A DNA stretch of 50,859 bases. It comes from Deltaproteobacteria bacterium (GTDB lineage: Bacteria; Desulfobacterota; Syntrophobacteria; Syntrophobacterales; Syntrophobacteraceae). The stretch covers positions 1 through 50,859 of the forward strand of contig JAJYDE010000028.1 in assembly GCA_021777755.1 (NCBI GenBank). Reading direction: 5' to 3'. Made by a program: the position numbers and the translations under genes. Below the pieces are notes generated by a model. That model searched no databases. It had not been told where the DNA came from and saw only the letters and a list, made by a program, of their open reading frames with translations. Shown piece after piece: positions 1-7,560 of the stretch (within the stretch, counting starts at the first letter, position 1; every line of letters begins with the position of its first letter).

Positions 1-375
1 GGCGTCGAGGTGGAAGGCATCATTGGAACTGTTTGTCGGCAAGTCCTCGGGCGGGTCGGGGTCGAGTGTGAAAGGTGCCGCGTCGATTGGCCCCGAGGAG
101 GTTGAAACCGAAGGGGAAGCGTCCCGGGGGCGGGAATCGACGAAGAGCTTATCGATGGTGTCGTCCAGTTCGAGTTCCCCGGCGTCAAGGCCGAAGGCAT
201 CATTGGAACTGTTTGCCGGCAAGTCCTCGGGCGGGTCGGGGTCGAGTGTGAAAGGTGCCGCGTCGATTGGCCCCGAGGAGGTTGAAACAGGGGGGGAAGC
301 GTCCCGGGGGCGGGAATCGACGAAGAGCTTGTCGATGGCGTCGTCCAGTTCGAGCTCCCCGGCGTCGAGATCAAA
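1..375. repeat. 180-bp in-frame tandem repeat
   Basis: Bases 1-180 and 181-360 are near-identical copies with a period of exactly 180 bp, and a third copy begins at 361 and decays within a few tens of bases. The period is a multiple of three and encodes a 60-residue repeat in the minus-strand acidic protein. Differences are isolated point changes, which suggests recent duplication. More copies may lie beyond the window edge. Confidence 0.9.
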
Positions 376-576
376 CGCGGGGTTCGCAGGCTCGGAGGAG
401 GCGACCTTCCGCGGAGTGGAACCCTTGGCGGCAGAAGCGTCGGCGACCGCGTTTTCGTCAGCCTTGCCAATGGCCGGAGCGAACAAGGAGTCGATTTCCT
501 TGTCGAGTTCCAGTTCGAGGGTTTTCATTTCGCTATCCGCATACGTTTCGAATGGAGGAGCTTCTTTTGGAGGCAT
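1..576 (-). CDS. Acidic proline-rich repeat protein, C-terminus beyond the window
   Basis: An uninterrupted minus-strand frame of 192 codons runs from an ATG at 576 off the left edge; AGGAAGGG (580-587) is a good ribosome binding site. No family is recognised. The protein is acidic and rich in Pro and Ser, with no signal peptide or membrane segment. A motif of the form ELELD..ID.LF occurs at residues 21-32, 74-86 and 134-146; the last two lie in an exact 60-residue repeat. It is encoded just downstream of the MglA and MglB-like genes on the same strand, so a disordered scaffold that docks GTPase partners is possible; this is inference. The opposite strand is also open here but gives Ser/Gly-rich low-complexity sequence without a ribosome binding site. 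Confidence 0.75.
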   Translation of the reverse strand, partial: MPPKEAPPFETYADSEMKTLELELDKEIDSLFAPAIGKADENAVADASAAKGSTPRKVASSEPANPAFDLDAGELELDDAIDKLFVDSRPRDASPPVSTSSGPIDAAPFTLDPDPPEDLPANSSNDAFGLDAGELELDDTIDKLFVDSRPRDASPSVSTSSGPIDAAPFTLDPDPPEDLPTNSSNDAFHLDA

Positions 577-649
577 GAACCCTTCCTCTTAGACCGGATG
601 TTGTTTAAAAGCAGACGGGCGCATTCTGGCAGACAAACTGCTCGTCGTC

Positions 650-1270
650 TCAGCAGGTGATCTGACCACCGACTTTTCGTATCACGCTCTTTACGGTCCG
701 CTTGCATATTTCCCGCAGGGTTTCGTAGACGCCGTTTCCAACGGTTGCGCTGGCCTCGAAAAACGGAACGCGCAATCCACTGTTAAGATCGGACTCCAGT
801 TCGGCCACCGGCAGCAGCGGTATGTTCGAATCCATAAGGTCACGTTTATTGTATTGCAGAACCAGAGGCATTTGAGAAACTGCGAGTCCTTCGTCGTTGA
901 GATTCTCAATCAGGTTTTGCAAGCTTTCGACGTTTTTGTTTTTCTGAACCTTGAGGGAGTCGGCGACGAAAACGATTCCGTCAACGCCCCTCAGAACAAG
1001 TTTTCTGGTGGCGTTATACATGACCTGCCCGGGGACGGTGTAGAGCTGTATACGAATGGTCATATTCATGACTTTACCGATATTGAGGGGCAGGAAGTCG
1101 AAAAACAGGGTCCTGTCACCCTTCGTGTCGATGGTCACCATCTTGCCGCAAACCTGTTTTGACATGGACTCGTGAACGTAGAGCAAATTCGTGGTCTTGC
1201 CGCAGCGGCCCGGTCCATAATAGACAATCTTGGCCTGGATTTCGTTTTTGCTCAGATCTATGAACGCCAC
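650..1270 (-). CDS. mglA: MglA-like Ras-family small GTPase
   Basis: A 206-residue bacterial Ras-like GTPase. The P-loop GPGRCGKT is at residues 19-26, TVPGQ (G3 region) at 78-82 and the base-recognition motif NKRD at 141-144. MglA proteins act as GTP-controlled polarity switches for motility machinery in deltaproteobacteria, with an MglB Roadblock protein as GTPase-activating partner. The upstream Roadblock gene overlaps this one by 13 bases, indicating translational coupling. It ends 74 bases before the acidic repeat protein. Family assignment is firm; the process controlled here cannot be read from the sequence. Confidence 0.93.
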   Translation of the reverse strand: MAFIDLSKNEIQAKIVYYGPGRCGKTTNLLYVHESMSKQVCGKMVTIDTKGDRTLFFDFLPLNIGKVMNMTIRIQLYTVPGQVMYNATRKLVLRGVDGIVFVADSLKVQKNKNVESLQNLIENLNDEGLAVSQMPLVLQYNKRDLMDSNIPLLPVAELESDLNSGLRVPFFEASATVGNGVYETLREICKRTVKSVIRKVGGQITC

Positions 1271-1674
1271 GGACCCGCTCCTTTGCGATCTTCGAATATC
1301 GTCGCCATCTGCTGAATTGCGCTGCCAATCTTGAGGCGTATGAGGCCAAGGGAGACGTTATCATTAAAAAGCGTTATGATGAGGAAATCCTTGCCAAGGC
1401 GGCTGAAATAGACATTGCGCCTGCCGCCTTTGTGGAACAGCAGGGCGAAGTCCTCTTCACCAATGAGCCTGGCAATCTCGGCGGTGGCCGCGAAGTTGGC
1501 CGCCGAAACCGCGGCCAGGGAAAAGATGTCCTCCATTTCCAAAGAGCCGCGCTCCATGATCAGATTGCCCGAAAGGTCGGTCAAAACGACGTGCTCGGCG
1601 CCCGAATCGAGAATGTTGTCAGAAATGATCTCCTCGAGTCTGCCAATTTCATTCTTTGTCAGTATAAGGCTCAT
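1258..1674 (-). CDS. Roadblock/LC7-domain protein, MglB-like
   Basis: A 138-residue protein with one Roadblock/LC7 domain spanning most of its length, including the segment AEHVVLTDLSGNLIMERG (residues 26-43), typical of the family. Roadblock proteins dimerise and bind MglA-type GTPases, usually as activators of GTP hydrolysis. GGAG at 1686-1689 precedes the start. The overlap with mglA and the shared strand indicate a two-component polarity operon. MglB itself is the best comparison, but Roadblock paralogues are common in this lineage, so the exact orthology is uncertain. Confidence 0.85.
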   Translation of the reverse strand: MSLILTKNEIGRLEEIISDNILDSGAEHVVLTDLSGNLIMERGSLEMEDIFSLAAVSAANFAATAEIARLIGEEDFALLFHKGGRRNVYFSRLGKDFLIITLFNDNVSLGLIRLKIGSAIQQMATIFEDRKGAGPWRS

Positions 1675-1862
1675 TGTCGAAAATTCTCCAAGTTGTAAAA
1701 CCGTTGAGAGAAAATAACATGCAAGATTAGTGCGAGGTGCCGCACATTTTTACGCGATGAGCCAGGAAAAAAGCGCCTGGCGGTCTGAACGCCGTTCCAC
1801 TTATCCAATCCGAGCTTGGAGGCGACTGGAACAAGACGCGCCGGCATGCATCGGCCAGTTCA

Positions 1863-2735
1863 TCATGAAGGTTTCTCGTCGTTACGGGCTGTGAAATTCA
1901 TTTCATCTTCGAGGCGGCGCCACATGAGCAGGAGATGTTCTACCGGCTTGTCGATGGTTACAAGCCCGGAGGGGGTAAAGGGGTAGGCGATAAAGCGGCC
2001 GCTCTCCCAGCCGAGTATTTTCATCAGGGCTTCTTCACCTTCGAGAGTGTTCGTGTGAGCATGGAGCACCTTGCCTGAACCGATGTGTATATCACCACGG
2101 TTGTCTTTCGAATAAACCTCTATTTTAAGGTTGGAATGCGACAGGCACCCGATTTGGAGCAGGTCGGCCAACCGGATGGCCGTGATGGCGCCGTAAAAAT
2201 CGGCATCGGAGTAGACCTTTTTAGGGTTGAGGTCGCCACTGCGATCCAGGATGGCTTCGGAAAGGTCAGCTCCGTCAAGATTAGCCAACTTGAGATTCAC
2301 ATTTGTAATTCTTGCCCTTCTCAGGTTGCATCCTTCAAGATTGGCGCCTTCAAGATCGGCGCCGTCGAGATCGGCTTCCTCGAGGTCGGCTTTTACAAGA
2401 CTGGCCCCGATAAGGCCGGCTTCCCTCAAGTTGGCCCCGCGAAGAACCGCCATGGAGAGATTTGCGACCCGTGCCTTGGCTTTGGACAGGTTGGCCCCTT
2501 CGAGATTGGCAGCCCACAGGTTCGCCGAATTGAGATTGGCCATTTCGAGGTTTGCCCCTCTCAGGTTGGCGCGTCTCAGGTTGGCTCCGTCGAGGTCGGC
2601 TCCGTAGAGATCGGCCTCAACCAGCCAGCCGGCGCCCGAAAGGTCGATGGCGCTCAAATTGACGCCCCGCAGATAGGCGGGGCCTCTGCCGGAAATAACC
2701 GCCGCAAGGATCTGGAAGCGCTTGAGTTCAGCCAT
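1863..2735 (-). CDS. Pentapeptide-repeat protein with C-terminal DUF4388 (PATAN-type) domain
   Basis: A 290-residue protein. The start at 2735 is chosen because AGGAGA (2743-2748) precedes it at proper spacing; an upstream in-frame ATG at 2798 lacks one. Roughly residues 20-185 are tandem A(N/D)L.. pentapeptide repeats (ANLRGANLEMANL and similar), forming a right-handed quadrilateral beta helix. The C-terminal ~90 residues, with GDIHIGSGKVLHAHTN and GEEALMKILGW, match the DUF4388/PATAN type often found with two-component and Mgl-type signalling. Codirectional with and upstream of the mglB-mglA pair, separated by 188 bases. It probably acts as a scaffold in that module. Confidence 0.85.
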   Translation of the reverse strand: MAELKRFQILAAVISGRGPAYLRGVNLSAIDLSGAGWLVEADLYGADLDGANLRRANLRGANLEMANLNSANLWAANLEGANLSKAKARVANLSMAVLRGANLREAGLIGASLVKADLEEADLDGADLEGANLEGCNLRRARITNVNLKLANLDGADLSEAILDRSGDLNPKKVYSDADFYGAITAIRLADLLQIGCLSHSNLKIEVYSKDNRGDIHIGSGKVLHAHTNTLEGEEALMKILGWESGRFIAYPFTPSGLVTIDKPVEHLLLMWRRLEDEMNFTARNDEKPS

Positions 2736-3145
2736 CCGAACTTCTCCTCGAAAATTTGCGCGGACAAGAGCCGGCGCAAGCAGGAAGCTGGATTCCATTT
2801 AGCCGACGGCTCGAAGCTGCCGATTTCGGCGTCCAATACTCAGGCCGGTTCAATTGCCCGTCGCGAGCACTTTCCGGTTAGCGCCTTTCATCTTTGTTCG
2901 CTCCCCGGGGAAACGGTGGATGAATTGTCATCAATTTGGCCCGATTGCTAGAGGTTTGAATATTAAATACAAAATGGAAATAGGTTTGTCAATCAACTCG
3001 GTTCGAACAAAACGGAAAAAATCCGGGGCGGTAAATATGCGAGGTCGAAAAGGATACGGGTAAATCGGGGATGGATTGGATATACAGGCAATAAAGCAGC
3101 CCGACGATTGATCTTTTAGAAGCCTATCATGTATGATGGCAGATT

Positions 3146-4651
3146 ATGATTCTTCTAATAAATCCACCGCTGGTAAAGCCAAGTGAGCCTCCGCCGGGTC
3201 TTGCGCGCCTTTATGGGACGCTTGGAGCCCACGGGATCGGCTGTGAGGTGATCGACGCCAATATCGAGGGGGTTCTCCATCTGCTGGGAAAGGGGTCTTT
3301 GGAGCGCGACAGTTGGACCATGCGGGCCGTTAGAAACCGGGCGCGCAACCTGGAGTTGATACGCGAGAGCCGCTCCCGCCTGAACCGGGACCGGTACAAA
3401 CGAGCGGTATCCGATCTGAACCGATTGCTGGGCAAATCGGCGGCAGGGCAGGCGAGGCTGACACTTTCCAACTATCAGGATCCCGGCTTGTCGCCGGTGC
3501 GCTCGGCGGACCTGTTGCGGGCGGCTGAAAAGTACGAATCAAATCCGTTCCACGACTATTTTTCGCAAAGGATTTCCAGGGCCATCGAGCTGAAAAGCCC
3601 CGGGGTGGTGGGGATTTCCCTCAACTTTTTGAGCCAGGCGCTGACGGCGTTTTCTATGATGGGGTTTATCAAGGCTCACTATCCGGGGATGAGGGTCGTT
3701 TTGGGGGGCGGCCTTGTTACTTCGTGGGTCCGCGGGCCTGACTGGAGGCGGCCTTTCGACGGCCTGGCCGATTCTGTCGTAAGCGGTCCGGGCGAGAGGG
3801 CGCTGCTGGGTCTGGCCGGGGTCGAGTGGAGCGGGGAGCGCCCCTATTCATACGCACCTTTCCATTGGGGCCACTACCTTTCGCCGGGGCGGATTCTTCC
3901 CTACAGCGCTTCTTCGGGATGCTGGTGGAATCGGTGCGCCTTTTGCCCGGAGAAGGCCGAAGGAACCCGCTACGACCCGGCGTCCCCCAAAGAGGCGGTG
4001 CGGGAGGTAAGGCGGTTATGTTCGACGCATCGGCCCGATCTCATTCATTTCGTTGACAGCGCCATGAGTCCGGCGCTTTTGAGCAGGCTTTCGGAAAATC
4101 CCCCGGGTGCGCCATGGTACGGGTTTGTCCGTATGACCCGAAGGCTTGCGGAGGAAGAGTTTTGCCGGGCGCTAAAGGCTTCGGGCTGTGTCATGCTCAA
4201 ACTTGGAGTCGAATCGGGGGCTCAGTCGGTGCTGGATGCCGAGGGCAAAGGCATGGAACTGGGCCTTGCCTCAAAGATTCTTCACACTTTGAAAAAATGC
4301 GGCATAGGGACCTATGTCCATCTGCTTTTCGGCTCACCGTCGGAATCCGAGGCCGAAGCGCGAAAGACCCTGGATTTCACGGTGCGCCACGCTTCCTGTA
4401 TCGATTTTTTGAATCTGGCGGTTTTCAATATGCCGGTCAACAGTGTGGAGGCGAAGTCATTGGGGACTTCTCCCCATTACGAAGGAGACCTTTCCCTCTA
4501 CACGGGGTTTCGCCACCCTAAAGGCTGGGACAGACTGAAAGTGAGGCGTTTTCTGGAGTCCGAATTCAAAAAGCGGCCGGCGATCGCCGAGATTTTATCC
4601 CGCGAGCCGCCGCTGTTTACTTCCAACCATGCCCCGTTTTTCGTTTCATAA
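3146..4651 (+). CDS. B12-binding-type radical SAM protein with Cx4Cx2C cluster motif
   Basis: A 501-residue protein. The N-terminus (MILLINPPL, then PGLARLYGTL) has the form of a cobalamin-binding Rossmann domain, and VVGISLNF and VVLGGGLV continue that fold to about residue 195. The radical SAM cluster motif is CWWNRCAFCPEK with cysteines at 259, 264 and 267, a four-residue first gap instead of the classical three. This spacing recurs in a subset of B12-type radical SAM proteins. No precursor peptide or biosynthetic partner lies beside it, so the substrate is unknown. The start gives the expected domain beginning but has no clear ribosome binding site. Confidence 0.8.
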   Translation: MILLINPPLVKPSEPPPGLARLYGTLGAHGIGCEVIDANIEGVLHLLGKGSLERDSWTMRAVRNRARNLELIRESRSRLNRDRYKRAVSDLNRLLGKSAAGQARLTLSNYQDPGLSPVRSADLLRAAEKYESNPFHDYFSQRISRAIELKSPGVVGISLNFLSQALTAFSMMGFIKAHYPGMRVVLGGGLVTSWVRGPDWRRPFDGLADSVVSGPGERALLGLAGVEWSGERPYSYAPFHWGHYLSPGRILPYSASSGCWWNRCAFCPEKAEGTRYDPASPKEAVREVRRLCSTHRPDLIHFVDSAMSPALLSRLSENPPGAPWYGFVRMTRRLAEEEFCRALKASGCVMLKLGVESGAQSVLDAEGKGMELGLASKILHTLKKCGIGTYVHLLFGSPSESEAEARKTLDFTVRHASCIDFLNLAVFNMPVNSVEAKSLGTSPHYEGDLSLYTGFRHPKGWDRLKVRRFLESEFKKRPAIAEILSREPPLFTSNHAPFFVS

Positions 4652-4760
4652 TAAGGCGCGGACCGGGCGGTCGAGTGCGTCTTTCAGGAATGCCGCGGAG
4701 GTCCCGGCAAGTTGTTCTCATTTTTGCCGGTTGGTTCATGGCCGCCTTGTGCTGTGCAAA

Positions 4761-6155
4761 TCAGAGCGGAAAATCGATCTGTTTCTTTTTCATTTTTTCG
4801 ATGAGGGTGGTGCGGTTCAGCCCCAGAAGCTTGGCGGCCTTGTTTTTGACACCCCCTGTGCGCTGCAGTGCGTCCACAATCAGGCGGTTTTCGAGATTGT
4901 CGAGCAATTCCTTGAGGTTTATGCCGTCTTCTCCCAGTTCGATGGGCGCCGTTTCAGGCTCGGCGCACACAGGTTCACAAGTTTGCATGCGCTTTGGCAG
5001 ATCATGGAGCTGTATCTCTTCGGAATCGGTCAAAATGACAAGGCGTTCGATGACGTTTTCAAGCTCGCGGACATTTCCCGGCCAGTCGTATTGCTTGAGG
5101 CTCTCGACGGCGGCATTGGACATGCGTTTGTGGGGAATGTTTTTTTTCAGACAATGCTGGTTTAGAAAATGGCGGATCAGCAGCGACACATCGCCCGCGC
5201 GTTCTCTTAGAGGGGGGACCTGGATGGGAATGACGTTCAGGCGATAGAAGAGGTCCTCGCGGAATTCATTTCCTGCGACCGCGCGCTCCAGATCCTTGTT
5301 GGTGGCCGCCAGGATGCGCACGTCGACTTCAACCGTCCTGGAGCCCCCAACCCTTTGAAACTTGGTTTCCTGCAAAAAGCGAAGGAGCTTGACCTGGAGT
5401 TTGGGGCTCATCTCGCCGATTTCATCGAGGAAAACCGTGCCTTTGTTGGCAAGCTCGAAGCGTCCGCGCCTTTCTTTGAATGCGCCGGTAAAAGCGCCTT
5501 TTTCATGGCCGAAAAGCTCGCTTTCCAGAAGTTCTTCGGGAATGGCTCCGCAATTGATGGGCACGAAGGGCATATCGGCGCGGTTGCTCTGGAAGTGGAT
5601 GGCGTTGGCGATCAGTTCCTTGCCCGTTCCGCTTTCTCCGGTGATGAGCACCGTCGAATCGGTCCTTGCCACCCGCTTGATGATTCCGTAGAGCTGCTGC
5701 ATGGGGGTGCTTTGACCGATCAGTTTTTCCAGGCGATGCTGCTCCTGGATTTGGGAGCGAAGGGCCACGTTTTGTTCCTTGAGGTCTTTATGCTCCAGCG
5801 CTCTTTTGACTGTCAGGACGATTTCGTCCAGATTGGCCGGTTTGGACAAATAGTCGTAGGCGCCGCGCTTAATGGCTTCGACCGCCGTCTCGATAGTTCC
5901 AAACCCCGTAAGAACGATAACCGGTGTGTCCGGGTAATGCTCGACGAAATGGGCAAGCACTTCCATGCCGGTGATGTCGGGCATGAAGAGGTCGGTGAGA
6001 ACCAGTTTGAAGCTGCTGTTTTTGGCGGCCGCGATGGCTTCTTTTCCGCAGGAGGCCACCTCGATATCGTAGCCTTCCGCCTGGAGGCGTTCGAGCACGA
6101 CCTCCAGCGTTACAGGTTCGTCGTCGGCAATGAGGATTTTGGGCTTCAGTGCCAT
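4761..6155 (-). CDS. NtrC-family sigma54-dependent response regulator
   Basis: A 464-residue activator. The receiver domain (1-120) has the acidic pocket DDE (11-13), phosphoacceptor Asp55 in LTDLFMPD and Lys105. The AAA+ domain has Walker A GESGTGKE (173-180), the sigma54-contacting GAFTGA loop (220-225) and VFLDEIGEM. The C-terminal Fis-type helix-turn-helix is around LLGLNRTTLIEKMKKK. When phosphorylated it should drive sigma54 promoters. No histidine kinase is adjacent. It starts 4 bases after the DtxR-like stop codon, so the two are almost certainly cotranscribed, an unusual pairing of a metal-type repressor and an enhancer-binding activator. Confidence 0.95.
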   Translation of the reverse strand: MALKPKILIADDEPVTLEVVLERLQAEGYDIEVASCGKEAIAAAKNSSFKLVLTDLFMPDITGMEVLAHFVEHYPDTPVIVLTGFGTIETAVEAIKRGAYDYLSKPANLDEIVLTVKRALEHKDLKEQNVALRSQIQEQHRLEKLIGQSTPMQQLYGIIKRVARTDSTVLITGESGTGKELIANAIHFQSNRADMPFVPINCGAIPEELLESELFGHEKGAFTGAFKERRGRFELANKGTVFLDEIGEMSPKLQVKLLRFLQETKFQRVGGSRTVEVDVRILAATNKDLERAVAGNEFREDLFYRLNVIPIQVPPLRERAGDVSLLIRHFLNQHCLKKNIPHKRMSNAAVESLKQYDWPGNVRELENVIERLVILTDSEEIQLHDLPKRMQTCEPVCAEPETAPIELGEDGINLKELLDNLENRLIVDALQRTGGVKNKAAKLLGLNRTTLIEKMKKKQIDFPL

Positions 6156-6158
6156 CCG

Positions 6159-6692
6159 CTATGCCTCATGGTCTTCGACGCGTCGGGCCTGAAGACGCTG
6201 GGTACAAAGCTTGAGGCACTCCAGGCAGTCGGAGGTCTGGGCGCCAAGTTTGCAAAAACGGCCGAAAGCGTCAAACCAGTCATTTCCCGTGCGTGGACAA
6301 AGGCTCACGAATTCAAGGAACCTGACAAGCCGCTCGGTCGCCGCGGGATCGATGGCGTGTTCGATGCGGCATGCGTTGGCGTCGGCGTCTTCGACGCCAA
6401 GTTGCAGGGTGTTTTCAAAAAATTCCTTTAAGACTTTGTGGCGTCGGATGACTTCCCGCGCGATTTCGCGGCCCGAAGCCGTGAGGGTGATAAAACTGTA
6501 GGGGCTGTAGTTGATGAGGCCACGGCCCGCCAGGGCCTTGAGGGCGCCGGTTACCGACGCGCGCTGCACGCTCATCTGCTCGGCTATGTCCTTGGCTCTT
6601 GCAACCCGTTTGGACTGTTCGAGATGGAAGATGACTTCAAGGTAATCTTCCAGGCTGGCGGACAATCCCTCGCTGTTTTCGCAGCAGAGCAT
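6159..6692 (-). CDS. DtxR/MntR-family metal-dependent transcriptional regulator
   Basis: A 177-residue protein. The N-terminal winged helix covers residues 10-75 (YLEVIFHLEQSKRVARAKDIA, then VQRASVTGALKALAGRGLI), followed by a dimerisation and metal-binding region with RRHKVLKEFFENTL and CRIEHAID, which carry the His, Glu and Cys ligands expected for iron or manganese sensing. The tail is Cys-rich (CLECLKLC). GGAGAGGGG precedes the start. First gene of a two-gene unit with the sigma54 response regulator, 3 bases apart. Targets may include the operon itself; no operator was identified. Confidence 0.88.
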   Translation of the reverse strand: MLCCENSEGLSASLEDYLEVIFHLEQSKRVARAKDIAEQMSVQRASVTGALKALAGRGLINYSPYSFITLTASGREIAREVIRRHKVLKEFFENTLQLGVEDADANACRIEHAIDPAATERLVRFLEFVSLCPRTGNDWFDAFGRFCKLGAQTSDCLECLKLCTQRLQARRVEDHEA

Positions 6693-7560
6693 TTTCCCCT
6701 CTCCATTCTAGCCAGATACTTGCCATCACCACGACTATTCGAAAGATTACTTTATTTTTGTCCATTGCGTCAAGCAATTCGCACGGTTGTAATTCACATG
6801 GCTGCGGGATCGACCCCGCGGCGTGGCATGGACGAATCCGGCAGGGCACGAGGGGGGCTCCGGAGCCGGCAACGTTGTCGAGTCGGGTGACTCGACTGAA
6901 ATCGGTGCCGCTCCATATGAAGCGACGATCTTGATCCCGGAGGGATTAAAGCCATTACCGTGAAAATCCATGGTTTCGAGGGGGCGAGCATTGGACAAAA
7001 TTTACAAGGTCTTTGCCGCGTGGGAAGATTATACAAGGATTCAACTAAATTTACATTATTCGGGGTGAACGGTGGCTTCATGACTGTTAGCCGGTGGTGG
7101 AGGCCGTAAGGTCGATAACTGCGGAAAAGGGCTGAGCGGTCGCCAGTAGGGCTGTATTCCGCTTCGCCCTTCCAACAACTACCGCGATGGACTTGGCCGA
7201 AGGCAACGCTCGAATCCCAAGCGCCTTCCAAATCCTGCGGTTTCCGGATGGACACTCGACGGGGCGCGCTCGGTCCGAGCTATCCGCCACGGGCGGAGGG
7301 ACGCCTCAGGTGGCTTTGAGTGCCGAAGTCGCAAATCCTCAACTATCCTGGTCGAATGGGCCGAGGTCGCAAAGGCCCGTCAGTGATTACCGTATGATAT
7401 TTGTTCCTTGATACCGAATAAGCAATCGGCATTACGAGATATCTGATTTTTTATCCATATAATTGTTTTCCACGTTTTCAATGACTGACTGTCGGTTCTT
7501 GCCGGGAGCAATAGTTTTTCGGGATGTTTTGCGGATTTGAGCAGTGAAGGCTTCCCCTAA
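6693..7560. other. Gene-poor region with two adjacent stem-loops
   Basis: No reading frame here has a convincing start, ribosome binding site or family resemblance; the longer frames overlap one another on both strands. Two perfect inverted repeats sit together: GGCTCCGGAGCC (6856-6867) and GTCGAGTC-GGGT-GACTCGAC (6877-6896). Neither is followed by a T run, so they do not look like terminators. A structured RNA or a transposon scar is possible. The stretch adjoins the Rhs remnant and is probably eroded accessory DNA. Confidence 0.4.

Noticed and set aside
1-375. CRISPR-like regular repeats
   Set aside because: Units are 180 bp, contiguous, without spacers and coding in frame.
23-592. Plus-strand 189-codon frame over the repeat region
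   Set aside because: Ser/Gly-rich product, no ribosome binding site; the opposite strand has a proper start and signal and extends beyond the edge.
2085-2951. Plus-strand 288-codon frame
   Set aside because: Antisense to the pentapeptide-repeat gene; its openness follows from the repetitive codon pattern.
3108-3137. TTGATC-N18-TATGAT as a promoter for the first radical SAM gene
   Set aside because: It would start transcription almost at the start codon, leaving no leader; spacing and -35 are weak.
6794-7255. Minus-strand 153-codon frame in the gene-poor stretch
   Set aside because: Low-quality composition rich in Arg, Pro and Ser; overlapping alternatives on both strands are equally open.
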